Origin: Lycorma delicatula
Lineage: Eukaryota; Arthropoda; Insecta; Hemiptera; Fulgoridae
Direction of reading: 5' to 3'
DNA: 64,000 nucleotides
Assembly (NCBI RefSeq): GCF_047948215.1
Contig: NC_134455.1
Span: forward strand, 301,586,147-301,650,146
Shown one piece after another: positions 1-11,191 of the stretch. Position 1 is the stretch's first letter, and each line of letters starts with the position of its first letter. The notes under the pieces are model-generated. The model saw only the letters and a list, made by a program, of their open reading frames with translations. It was not told the DNA's origin and made no database searches. The translations under genes and the position numbers were made by a program.

Positions 1-300
1 AAACTCAGTGTATGAGTCATTCTTGTATCGCATTCTTGACCTGAGCATTATTTGTTGGTTCACTTTGAGAAGATCAAACAAACAAAAATTTGATGGCGCA
101 AAATCAAGACCTGAAGGTGGGTGGGCAACACCTCCCTTCCCAACTTTTAAATAGCTTCCCTTGTTTTTTTAGCGGTAAAGAGACAAGCGGTATAATGCAG
201 AAGAATTACGCCTTATAAGAAAAAACCGGGACGTTGCCTCCTTATGGCAATTTTCACTTTATTTTTTAACTTTTCAGAATAGCACTTACTGTTTGACGTT
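1..300 (-). pseudogene. mariner-type transposase remnant (C-terminal half, cut by window edge)
   Basis: Translating the minus strand in pieces gives a mariner-like catalytic region. It contains an R-R-Q-R-P-G block, then a G-V-I-L-L-H-x-x-A segment (normally HDNA, first part degraded), K-K-T-R-E-A-I, and an H-P-P-x-G-L-D-F-A-P-S-N-F stretch matching the HPPYSPDLAPSD motif of mariner transposases. Stops and frame changes interrupt it, so it is inactive. The remainder lies beyond position 1. The family match is recalled from motif knowledge, not from a search. Confidence 0.7.
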
Positions 301-726
301 ATTCTTCCAAATGAATCAATAACTTCAGCCTTTGTAGTCCCAAACCATCATTAGCATAATTTTATTGACTGGTGCGTTTAAATTTTTTCCTGGCGGGCTA
401 ACTCGGATGTTTACAGTCCGTAGTCTGACGTTTGAATTCCACACAAAATGATGAGTCCAATTTTCAACAGAATTTATAGTTAAATATTACCACTGCTAAA
501 AACTGTAATTTAAAATTCAATACGGATGCCCTTGTTTTTTTAATGTAACTCTCTCGGAATCAACCTCAAACACATGCATTATATCAGATGTCATGGATAG
601 TGGAATGGAATTGCTGATATCGAACTACAAATTTCAGCAATTTCTCAAAACTTTATGCGTCCTTCCTTGCAAATAAGTTCATTAACGCGATTTTTTAAAT
701 AGTAAATCAAAACACCTGGCAGTCTT

Positions 727-768
727 CCGCTACGTTTAACGTTCTTTCACGTTAAACGTTTCAAGCGG
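727..768. repeat. Imperfect hairpin with 11-bp perfect inner stem
   Basis: Arms at 732-742 and 749-759 (ACGTTTAACGT and its complement) flank a 6-nt loop. An outer CCGCT/AGCGG pair at 727-731 and 764-768 extends the stem with an asymmetric bulge. No coding context. It could be a relic of a fold-back element or a chance palindrome in AT-rich DNA. Confidence 0.6.
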
Positions 769-819
769 AATCGACATTTTGAAATAAATAAAATAGGTTA
801 TAAAAAATGGAAATTCTTT

Positions 820-2890
820 TCCAACAGCTGATATTTTCTATGCCAAGGATAACATCATTAACGACATGATAGTTTCAATTTATTTTATTAAATAGGTAGG
901 TATTCCGCTGTTGTCATTCGTCTTTTTAATTATTGAATGACTCTCGTGAATATAATTTCAAACTTAGATTTTTTTTTCTTTTGATGCACTGGAAAACCTA
1001 TTTCCAGTGCATTTGGTCGTTCTACTGAACGAATCAAGTTAATTGTTTTTTACTCTGCTCAAAATGACCCACAAATTTATTGTCATCGGACCCTAAACTT
1101 GAGTCTCTTCTGAGAATTTCTGAAAAAAAATTATTATTCTAATAATAATACTGTAGAGTAAGGGGCCACTAGTTATGTATAAAATAGTACAGATTGTTAC
1201 ATTGTTAAACAGCGCTAGTAATACAGTTATGGATAGGAGTTTATAAAATATGATCCCATTACTTTGATAGCAAATGTATTATACTAACGATGGTAATCGA
1301 ACCAAAATTACGACATGAACTGGAAAACTTCGTACAAACGTCATGAAGATGAATTAGGTTTTAAGCAGCAGAGATCTTAAACTACTTTTTTCTGTTCGCC
1401 TGCTTTGTTTTTATGAGTTTTTTTATCGTGTTATATGTTGTACAGAACTGGGCTATGGACGATACTTACGTGGAATAATTTTAGATCGTTAGAGATGTGC
1501 TATTATAGAAGAATATTAAATGATACAAACAGGAAAAGTCGAATATACTCTAACTTCTTTATAATACCTCAAGATTGTAGACAATATTAATAGAAAAAAG
1601 TAGAATATTTTAGATATGTGCTGAGGGTGAAGTGCAGAATGTTTCGGAAAATTATGTGCTTCATAATATTTTAATCAAAAGCAGACATCGTACATACTGT
1701 ACAGTACTAATGTTAATTTGCTTTTCATACCCATTGCCAGCAAAACATTTTCTTTCATTCTGAAAGAACATAATTCATAAAGAGAAAAAAAGTACTATCA
1801 AAGAAATTAAATAAACATGAATGAGAATTACAATTTATTTATGTTAAATCAATCATCTACAAGAACAATTAGTATAGTAATTCTAATATCATAAAAAATT
1901 CAGTTTAAAAACTATCTAAAAAAGAATTACACAATCTAATCTTTCATTTTTTTTTTTTTTTTTAAGAATAAGATTACTGTAAAGTACGGCAAAAGCAAAT
2001 AAATCAGGATAAAATATAACTGATAACTGGGCAACTAAACAGAAATCTAAATTCCATTCATTCAATTGTACTGAAAAATAAAGACTGATAGAATAGAAAC
2101 TGAAAAACGTTTTCTAAATCAAAAAGCGTGATGGAAATGGTTGTTTTATACTTTATAATGATTCCATGGCCATAGCTGTTGATGGTCACTCTTTCATAAA
2201 AAAAAAAACATATAAAAGTTTATTCAATTTGGGTAAAATTTTATATTTTTAAAAATTATATTTTTTTTAAATGTAATAGATTTTTTTATGTTTTAGCTTA
2301 ATTTTACAAAAATCTATCCATACGTTGAAGTAAGTGTTTCTGTCAAACTAAAAAATTTTTACAATCCGTGTAATGAAAGGTTTAGAACCACTTAATTTAT
2401 CGCTTAAGTCATAAAAACTTTATACATGGCTTGTTTCAAACCATGTTATTTTACGAATAGTTTTATTATAAATGTCGTTTAGTGACTTTACAGCTTTACA
2501 ACTTAAGATTAAAATACCCAATTTTTCAACAGGTTGTCTTTCAAACCGTGAATGCAGCGTATGCAATATTCAATTTAAAAAATTTAGATTCAGATTGAAT
2601 AGTCTTGCATTTATTTTGACTGGTGAAAAAAAAAAACACATTCAACCTTCTACTCTAGAGATTTAAGAGTTTTAATATAATATAAATATTTTTAAAAAGG
2701 TTTATGAAGCATTTAGCAAGATAATAGAATGCAGTAATTTTTTTATCAATAAGGTAATAAGAAAAATATTTAAAGGAAATAAGTTAACATGAAGATTTAT
2801 TTTAACGATCGTCTTTAGAATACTCAATAAAATGAGATTTGAAAAAATATTTAAAAGAAAGAATGTGGTCAGGATATACTAACTTGATAA
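820..2890. other. AT-rich non-coding DNA, no gene seen
   Basis: Low-GC sequence with homopolymer T and A runs, for example near 1948-1965. Only short random frames are present; the longest, near 2472-2666, has no recognizable protein character. Nothing supports an exon here. Confidence 0.6.
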
Positions 2891-2894
2891 TAAC

Positions 2895-3420
2895 TTGCAT
2901 CACAGCTGCATAGCTACGCTGCAAGAAGGAAATTACGGTAATCCGTCAAAAAAAAAATTTGATATGGGTTTTTTCATTCCTCGACATTTCATGACCCACG
3001 GACCCCAAAAATCAAAAAAAATAAACGTGGGGAGCGTATGTACTTGTGTTTCCGTGTTTGAGTTTAGATTTTCATTAGATAAACCGATTTTGCAAAGAGT
3101 CTCAAGTAAGTGGGAAAAGCTTTGTTAAAAATTTGGAGTCAATATCTCTCGGGGGTGGAGTAGATCTTTGAGGTGAATTTCTCAAAATTTTTCAAACATA
3201 ACCCCCTCTTTAAATTAAGTTCAGTATGTGGGTATATGCTTACTAACCATTTTTAAAAAAATTTATCCCAAAATTTTTCCTTTCCCAAAAATGGAATTTA
3301 CAGGATATTTTTAACCGACTTTTTTGTATTATTGATTAAATATCGATTTTTTTTTAATTTTTAACTTTTTTCATACATCATTATTTTTCCACTATATAAG
3401 AATAAACAACCAAAGTCAGA
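2895..3420 (+). repeat. Unclassified interspersed repeat, copy A
   Basis: This stretch resembles, in inverse orientation, the segment at 45060-45610. Shared blocks include a 'caatatctc(t/a)cggg(g/a)gtgg' core and an upstream 'catgacccacggacc'-like block that corresponds to 'cacgacccagggacc' in the other copy. The two copies are diverged by many indels. No coding capacity or terminal repeats were recognised, so the class is unknown. Confidence 0.55.
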
Positions 3421-3429
3421 AAAGTAAAA

Positions 3430-5430
3430 AAAAATGTATTATTTAATTTTTATTTTTTAGTAAATTTAATTTTAAATTTTTATTTAAAATACTTCAATTC
3501 CTTTATTTTTTATAATTTCCTTAAAAGAGAATCACCGGAATTGTTTTTATTGGTTAAACATGATTTAGTTAAGGAAGTATTCAGTAGATTTTACGCTTAA
3601 CGTAGTAATATAACCGCTGCGTATAAGAGAGATTCCAACTTTATTCAGTAATTGTACTACCTCGCAAAAACGACTTTGATTACATTTCAACAGTTTCTAA
3701 GTCTTTCAGGAACAGAGATTGGGCCTTGTTCGTTATTCCCTCCATCAGAGAAATATATCACCGAAAATCCTAAGTAACTACGTTTTAATTCCTTTATCTG
3801 TCACCAATAGGAGTTAATGGTACATATGTTGCACGCTTATTGAAAATATCATTATAGCCCTTTTGATTTTATTAAATAATATATAAACTGCCTTAAATTA
3901 TTCACTACATCAATCAGTACATACTGATTGTTATTAACTTTTGAAACTATTTCCTTTTCATTTATAATTATTAAATCACAGATCATCATCCTCATCATAA
4001 ATATCTCTGAATTTCCTTTTCAGTTTCAAATTTTTATCAACCTCTTATTGCATTGTATTACGTGCTTTGCCACATAAAATTTATGATTTAATTTAATGAA
4101 TAACCGCTTAATAAATAATAAATTATAATAATCTTGTCAATGTAAAACTATATTAATGACTTTATGAAATTAAAGGTAATTAATACTTCCGATGACTTGT
4201 TTGGCAGATAAAACGTAGGAAGGAGCTGAAGTAACGAACAAAATAATAAAAATAAACCTATTTACTTTAAATGATGATATCATTTTTTTTAGTGAGATTC
4301 ACCTCTTATATTGGAATAATTAAAATACTCCAACATACGTGAATATTTCACGAATATGCGAGAAAGGAAAACGAGTACCTTAATTAGATGCTTTATACTA
4401 AATATCCGAGTCTTTTCGTATGAATCATACGCAGTGGAAAATAAATAAGAATAAGATGATTTCTCTGAGTGGTGATGTTTATTATGCAGCCAGTCTTTGT
4501 GATAAACACATATAGCTAAGGCATAGTCTAAAAGTAGCCAGTCTATAACTTATGGTTTTACTTACAGGGTTTTAAATTAATTGAATTTTGTTATATTTTT
4601 TCCTAGGCGCACAATAAAGTATCGTAATCAGCGCTAGAACAAAAAATGATCATAGTAAAAGATTAAAAATTAACAATTAAAATTTTCCTGAAAAATTTAA
4701 AAAATTTAAAAGCCTATGCCGAATGCTGAGTTCGAAATATAAGCAAAGTAAAAAAAATATTAAAAATCTAACATAAAACATTAAATTTTCCAAAAGGCAG
4801 AAACGTGATAATTTAAATTAAATATATGAATCTAATTTCACGGCCTGAAGAAATCGTAATACATTAGACAAGATCGACACATTTTGTTAGACTTAACATA
4901 CCGGTATGACAAATATAATCGGCTCAGTAGATAAATCTACGAAGAATTCATTTGATGTTTGACTTTCTCTAGTACGTTTATTAATAATAAATTAACTTAA
5001 GACAATTTTTTGTTACATCTGATATTACGTTTGGTATGCAGCTTCCTTAAAAACTACCTAGTTGAAACGTGGATTAAAAATCGAGTAAATTGTAATAAAT
5101 TGTTCTTTGCAAACTACAGTAAAGTTTTCAACAAAAAAAAAAAAAAAATTATGGAATCTACCAAGATGAATAAATTTATATTTTAAAAAATCTCATGTAG
5201 ACACTATATGACTTCCTTGAACGCCTATTAAATTATATACACACATTTTTTTTTTTTTTTTTTTTAATGAAAAGTGCATAAAATTTTATTTCATTAATAA
5301 CTTCTGATAATTTTCCATTTTTTTTTTTTTTTTAATTATTGAATTATTATTTATCTTATTTTTTTTTTTTACAATCAGATTAATTATTAATAAATAAATA
5401 TATTTAAATTTAAAAAGTTAAAAAAAAAGA
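3430..5430. other. AT-rich non-coding DNA, no gene seen
   Basis: Contains several polyT/polyA runs (about 5130-5147, 5247-5266, 5320-5333, 5360-5370). No open frame with protein-like composition was found. Confidence 0.55.
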
Positions 5431-5437
5431 AAAGGAA

Positions 5438-5880
5438 ATTAAGTCTGATTCCAACCGATCCCCTTATAAGGTCCAGATATTTCATTAATTAAAATTTCAT
5501 TTGGCTATAACTCTGGAACCAATGAAAATAAGTATCACTTATGATACACCGTTGAAAGGATCTCAACGAGGGCTTATTACTGCAGTTAAGAAAAAGTCCA
5601 AAATCCAATTTTTTTGTTTTTTGGACTTTTTTGGACACTTTTGTTTCAGTCGATTGCAATCAAAAGGGAAGGTGCGTAACTAGTTGTTGCAACAGTCCTA
5701 AACCAAATTTCAGCATTCTACGGCTAATCATTTTTGAGTTATGCGAGATACAGATGTCACGCCGAAACTAGTCAAAATGGATTCAGGGATGGTCAAAATT
5801 GATATTTCCGTTGAAATCAGAAAACCGAAATGTTTTGCGATCACAATACTTCTTTGGGTACTTTTTGTACAAGGAAGTAA
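5438..5880. repeat. Unclassified interspersed repeat (~440 bp)
   Basis: A compositionally distinct block running from a 'ctgattccaaccgatcc' region to 'gtacaaggaagtaaaaa'. Within it are a 'taactctggaaccaatg' segment, a pair of inverted 'aaaaagtccaaaatcc / ggactttttt' stretches around 5590-5640, and 'gagttatgcgagatac'. I recall similar sequence as a very common repeat in hemipteran genomes. That is memory, not a search result. The frames at 5501-5683 and 5741-6053 overlap it and look incidental. Confidence 0.5.
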
Positions 5881-6308
5881 AAATCATTATAAAAGTTGTA
5901 ATAAAACTTTTATTAATTTCCTATAATGGTGTATATATTTTAAAAGCTAGGTTTCATTTATTTTTTTCTACGCAAAGGATATATTGTTTTAAAAAATTCA
6001 TTTGTGTTGAGCATAAGTACAATATTATTATTGTTTCTTGCATAGCAACATAAAAAATCAGAATACTCGTAAATATAGGCTACATTCATAAGAATCACGT
6101 AAAAATATGTATTTATAATACAATAAGTATACTGATTAAAAAAATAACCAGATTAAGTAGCTGTGCTTCTTTTAATATTAGCCTCGATCTCTTTAGAGGA
6201 CTGTACCATACTTCGCCTTACTTTAATCACCATACTGCAAATAAAAAAATTTATAAAATTCTAGTACATAAATAGTTTCGAATGATTTATGAACACATTG
6301 GCTTTTAA

Positions 6309-6490
6309 GTGTCATTCATTTTATAATTTATTCATTCTGGAACAGACTCAGGTCGATCACTCCTCAGATGTGTTGTTAATTGAAACCCAAAGAACCAAAG
6401 AACATCGGTATCCACAGTTTAGCATCCAAATCAATATAAAAGCAACTGCCTTTACAAGGACTCGAACCTTACCAACAATAGGATTAAAAC
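6309..6490 (-). mobile_element. tRNA-derived SINE fragment
   Basis: Read on the minus strand it contains a perfect RNA polymerase III B-box (GGTTCGAGTCC, near 6452-6462), followed by a body ('cagttgctttta...gatttggatgctaaactgtggataccgatgttctttgg') that aligns with the SINE at 49870-50145. The A-box side is weak. Both copies end near a motif equivalent to 'gaccatt..tgagatgtgt'. This is a truncated copy with no coding capacity. Confidence 0.7.
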
Positions 6491-6499
6491 AAGAATAAT

Positions 6500-8770
6500 G
6501 AAATAAACAGTTCCGAACATCAAAATATAAATATTTACCAATTCATTTTATTCGTTTTATTTCATTGCTTGTGTATTTCTTTGAAAAAAAATTTGAACGA
6601 GAACTAAGCATTAGTAACGCCAACAAATCGCTCTCACATCACGGAACAAGAATGTTAATTAATAAAAGTTTATTTATTTGAGACTACATAGTTATGTATT
6701 AATGACTCAGAAAGTGTCACTGAGGTTTTTATTATTATTAATAACGAGAATTTATTATATATACTGGTTAACCTAAGTAAAGCGGAATTCATTTTAATCT
6801 CATAAACAACGCTTTATTTGAATAAAGGTATTTATTCGAAAATTTTTTTTTTTTTAATAAAAAACGACACCAATATTTTTCTTTTATTTAGAAGATTTTT
6901 TCAAGTTCACTGCAAGATTAACTTTTTTTTAATAAAAACCTATATTTTATTTTGTTACTTATTCTATGAAAAAAAACTTTTTTAAAAAGTTTAGATAAAA
7001 TTATTTATAAGATCTTTTGTTTTGTCTCCCGTATTGAACATATTTTTGTAAAAATATAGCATGTATTAATGTATTACGAGCATACAATGATCATTAATGA
7101 TAAGTAATATTTTCTGAAATTTTCTATTTGATGTAGAAAAATTCATAAGTTCTCTAAAAGAAAGTTCTTCTTTTATTATTGGAAGTATTTCACATAAAAT
7201 AAATAAATCTGTAAAATTATTGTTATTAAGATAATAATTATTATATTTTCTGCTAAGAACACTATGATTTTCAGTAGAGTACTGTTTATATTTCTTAGCT
7301 TAATTCTTTTATTATACGTTGACGCGTTTCGGAGTAACTGCATTGCCAAAACTTATTGTTCCCTAAATCTTCATTTAAGTTCTTTTAAGTTTTTAATTAT
7401 ATGAATACATAAGTTTTGACAATGAAGTTATTCCGAAAAGTATCAATATATAATAAAAGAATGAAGTTATGAAAGGTAAACAGTACTCAACATAGAGATC
7501 TAGAAAGACTTTTATATCTAAACCGTTGGCACGTATTTTTAATTTATTAGTTAGTCTGAGAGTTTTCCTTCAATTTTTAAGAAATCTCTATAGACCCTTT
7601 TTTTAATAGCAGTGATAATGAAACATAACTGCTAATTATGTCAATAATTAGTTATGAGTAAGTAAGTGTTAAATAAGTCGTTAAGTAATGGTGTAAACAT
7701 TGAAGGTAAAGTTCTATTATGTGTAATTTTCTTAGGTTATAAATAATTATTATATGAATCATTGTGTTTTTATTAGAGAAACTTGTTAGCATCCGACTCA
7801 AATGATTATTTCAAGAACTGATGCTGACCTCAACACAGATATGCGCTAAGGAGGCATCTATCCTTAGTACATATACTTTTATTTTTTAAGTAATTAACGA
7901 TAATAAATAATAAAGCATTAATCTAAGTTTTTTGTTAGTCTCTTAAACTGTGTTATTTTGTTTTTCGATTTTTTTTATTAGATCAAATCTAAGAATTTAA
8001 TGTTAATTTTTAAGAATTAATTTTTTTTTTTTTTTAATGAAAATTCATTTAACGCTACGTTTAATTAATTAAATTAGTTTAAATGTAGTAGTAATTAAAA
8101 ACAAAATTAATGATATTATGATTAACTTAAGAGAAATTTTGTAAATTACTTTATTAATGTTAATTTTATATTTTTCAGTTATCATAGATATATGTTACTG
8201 TATATTGTAAAAAAATTCTTTTTTGTATATGTATTATGGAATAAAGAATTATTATTATTATTATTGTTCAATCATTTCGACATGTTCTTTTGTTAAGATT
8301 TTGTATAAACGTCATAAGAAAAGGTGAAATTTTTTAATTTGAATAATGTAATAATTTTAAATCAGTTTGGTTTTCGGAATGGTACAAGTACTGGAAATTC
8401 TCTCTTTAATTTCAAAACATGTTCTGAAATCTAGATTAAAAAATTTTTTTCCAGTATTTTTCCCATATTAATAAAAAAGTTTTTTATGTCTTAATCATTA
8501 GCTGAAAAAGTTAGAAAATTATTTTTATTTTTTATTTTTTTGAAAAAATTAGAAAATTATAAATTGATGGCTTTCTTTGCGTCCTCTTTAGTTTTATGAT
8601 AATTGATAGTGTAAACACTGTGACAGTTAATGGTAAGCGTCATTTTTCTCAGAGTGTTTGATTCAATATGCCTCACATAACTGTCCTGGATCAGTTTTAT
8701 TTTTATTGTACACAATGGATTATGCATAACAAAATTTTAAAAAAATGACATGTCGATAAAATACTGTTAG
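6500..8770. other. AT-rich non-coding DNA, no gene seen
   Basis: Low-complexity AT-rich sequence. A short (ATT)n run at about 8247-8265 follows 'ggaataaag' and could be the 3' tail of an unidentified retroelement, but no upstream coding remnant was recognised. No exon signals were found. Confidence 0.5.
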
Positions 8771-8774
8771 GTGA

Positions 8775-8985
8775 ACAATTTGACTTAAGGAAATGGAAAG
8801 GAACCAGACTTGCTATTTGGCTACTAAGGATGATTGGAAAGAGATATTTAAAGAGAAGAAGAGGAATGAGTCTGTTTGTGTTTCATTGACATAGAGAAGT
8901 TATTTGAAATAGGAGTATCTAAGTCGAGATGTAATGCAAGGACATTGCCTCTCGCAGACACGTTCAATATTTGAATTGAAGATAT
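8775..8985 (+). pseudogene. LINE reverse transcriptase fragment (RT core)
   Basis: Translation gives 'EQFDLRKWKGTRLAIWLLRMI' split over this stretch, then KRYLKRRRG and a degraded 'VFH..' before stops. This matches the Q-F-G-F-R-K-G-x-G-T-R-D-A-I signature of insect non-LTR RTs (finger/palm region). It is the upstream half of the LINE whose C-terminal half resumes near 9500. Stops replace the expected F-x-D-L-x-K-A-F-D region, so it is dead. Confidence 0.65.
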
Positions 8986-9480
8986 GTGTTACGTTTTCAC
9001 CCCTCTTGCCGTCAGGTACTGAAACCTAGTGGTGGTTAGGGTGCCCACAGCAAACTATGGTCACCAGACCATCACGCGACTCTACGTCACTAGCTGCTCC
9101 CTCGAGCACTGTACGTAGCGTCTTAAGCCAGTCTACACTCATACCTGACCCAAGGTGGTCGTGTTCGGATGGGCTCCTCAATTCTTGTTCGGATGAACAT
9201 TATTTTAAGTTTTATTTAGCTTATGTTGCTATCTTTAAAGTTAAGTTATAAGTTACAAATATTATGTTACAAAATTATTTTAAACCGCCCAGATGGTGTA
9301 CAATTAAACAATCCTTCAGTAATCAACAAGGTATTGTCTTCGTTCAACACCCATGAGCACATGGGTACTCTAAACTCTACCTCAATGCTGTTGACCAATG
9401 GCATCCCGTCGACGTCGCAACAATATGACAAGGGATACATTACAAGAAATAAGTATATGAGAACAAAAAATAAGATTTAT
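8986..9480. other. Insertion-like, more GC-rich block inside the decayed LINE
   Basis: Between the RT fragment and the resumption of LINE coding sequence lies sequence with a different composition (GC-richer around 9000-9200 and 9270-9430). A frame at 9223-9519 reads protein-like in its middle (N-T-H-E-H-M-G-T-L-N-S-T-S-M-L-L) but matches no family I recognise. It may be another element inserted into the LINE, or a diverged part of the RT. Confidence 0.35.
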
Positions 9481-9489
9481 ACAGAGGAA

Positions 9490-10181
9490 GAAGTAAAAGA
9501 GTATGAATGGAGTACATAGGAAAACTAAAATAATAGAATTAAACAACAAATAGGATTTAGTGGTAAGAACAAATGACAGAAAAATAAAAAAATTAAAAAA
9601 TTAGATACGTTTGGCTACTATGGTGACAGAGAACTCGAAGTACTCAATGGAAATAAAAGGAAGGATAGCGGTGGCAAAGGAAGCATTCACTAGGAAGGGG
9701 GATTTACTAATAGTAAAAGTCAGTATTTAAGAGTTAAGCAAAAAGTTAGAGATACGCTACATATGAAGTGTCTTTTATGAAAGTGAAGCATGGAGGATGA
9801 ACAAGTGGAAATGGATTGAGGATTTTGAGATATGGATATGGAAAAGGATGGAGAAAGTAAGATGAATGGATAAAGTGTGCAATTAAGAGACGAGGAGGAT
9901 TAAAGAATAAAGAGCACTTACGAAGAAAGTGCACTGAAGAAAAGAAACTGGTTAAGACAAGCGTTTCGAGGAAATGGGATCTTGTCAACTAGATTGGAAG
10001 GATCAGAAGAAGGAGAAAGTAAGCGAGAAAGAAGAAGGTTGAAGTTATTACTTAAGATGAAAATTCAAAACTTTGAGGGAACAAAAAAGAAAGCTTAGGA
10101 CAGAGATGGATGAAGGTAGTGGTGGCCTAAGGGACCTGCCACTAGATAGAAAACCAGATGATGATGATGATGGTGATGAAC
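9490..10181 (+). pseudogene. LINE 3' part: RT C-terminus, linker and (GAT)n tail
   Basis: Successive frames reproduce the C-terminal region of a common insect LINE: an E-I-K-G-R-I-A-V-A-K-E-A-F-T-R-K segment, the S-x-A-W-R...E-D-F-E-I-W-I-W-K-R-M-E-K-V block, and a final R-x-W-I/G-H region ending in E-M-D-E-G. A GAT trinucleotide run at 10157-10178 sits where the genomic tail of such elements falls. Multiple frameshifts and stops make it a fossil. The clade (RTE, CR1 or Jockey) cannot be assigned from what is left. Confidence 0.7.
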
Positions 10182-10555
10182 TACTGCAAAAATTTATACG
10201 AGAAATTTTGTTGTTTAAAATCTTAAAATAGTTTTAATTAATAAATTAATATTATTTTGTATTTTTATTGCTATTATAATTTTTTATGTGTGACTATTTT
10301 TACCTTTATTCCAAACACAGCACTATTATTTTAAGTTTTTTCTTGTTGGCCGCTAGATTTAAGTTTAGTATCTTTAAGATTTAATCAATGATACTTGCAA
10401 ATAATAATAATATGTGAGCGAGGGAAGCAGGCAAGTCAGTTTTCATGAATTACAAGAAATTTGGGTATAATAAATATATTCACTTCTTAAATATACTCAG
10501 ATAATTTCAGATAAATGTACTCAAGATAACTTAGATAATTAATATAAACCTGCGC

Positions 10556-10680
10556 GCTAAATATATATTATATATATAATTATATATTATAATTATATTA
10601 TAATTATTATATATTATAATTATTATATATTATAATTATATTATAATTATTATATATTATGTATTATAATTATATTTAAT
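10556..10680. repeat. AT-rich tandem repeat (TATAT/AATTATA units)
   Basis: Degenerate array of 'tatattataattat' units with internal dyad symmetry, directly upstream of a TG dinucleotide array. It is simple-sequence DNA with no coding capacity. Confidence 0.85.
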
Positions 10681-10743
10681 TGATTAAAAATAAATTATAA
10701 AGCAATTTCTTATTATTACTTATAAGTAATTGTGCATAAACTA

Positions 10744-10745
<2 letters not shown>

Positions 10746-10826
<81 letters not shown>

Positions 10827-10833
10827 GTGTGTA
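10746..10833. repeat. (TG)n microsatellite
   Basis: About 36 TG units followed by TATG interruptions. The minus-strand frame of T-H repeats through it is an artefact of the repeat. A separate (AT)n run follows at about 10908-10928. Confidence 0.95.
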
Positions 10834-11078
10834 ACGTGCGTTTACATGTTTGTAAATGTGAATGTATGAGAAATATGAAAAAAAACATGGAACGAGAATG
10901 AGAGAATATATATATATATATATATATACATTATATATATAAAACTTCTACGTACAACTTAAAATTTACATCAAAATTCATCAGTTGAAAATATTTCATT
11001 AGTTAGTGTTTATCACAAAAAATCAAATTCTTCACAAATTTTAAGGAAAATATTTTACTCTAATTATTTTTTTTTCAG

Positions 11079-11191
11079 ATTAGTAATAAATATTCAGCAG
11101 TCGGAGATGACTACATCAATATCAATAGTTTCGCATTGGTTATGCTACGCAAATAGTGCAGTTAATCCTGTAATCTATAACTTCATGAGCG
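11079..11191 (+). CDS. Internal exon of a peptide GPCR (TM7, NPxxY), allatotropin/orexin-receptor-like
   Basis: This is the only recognisable host coding exon in the window. A polypyrimidine tract and 'ttttcag' precede it, and 'g|gtaagt' follows it. It is 113 nt and phase 1 at both ends. The translation reads L-V-I-N-I-Q-Q-S-E-M-T-T-S-I-S-I, then V-S-H-W-L-C-Y-A-N-S-A-V-N-P-V-I-Y-N-F-M-S. The N-P-x-x-Y motif is the TM7 hallmark of class A GPCRs. H-W-L-x-Y-A-N-S-A-x-N-P-x-I-Y-N-F-(M/L)-S-G-K-F-R is the form I associate with allatotropin/orexin receptors. The gene would encode a plasma-membrane neuropeptide receptor. The next exon should complete G-K-F-R. I could not find it or the TM6 exon, so much of this window is probably intron. 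Receptor subtype is inference. Confidence 0.8.

Noticed and set aside
8245..8268. (ATT)n run after 'ataaag' as another TAA-tailed retrotransposon end
   Set aside because: No upstream coding remnant, 3' hairpin or family sequence was found. It may be a chance microsatellite.
9057..9251. 64-codon plus-strand frame in a GC-richer patch
   Set aside because: No domain or homologous motif. It sits in an insert within a decayed LINE and ends in AT-rich random sequence.
10676..10888. Minus-strand frame rich in Thr-His
   Set aside because: It is a read-through of the (TG)n microsatellite.
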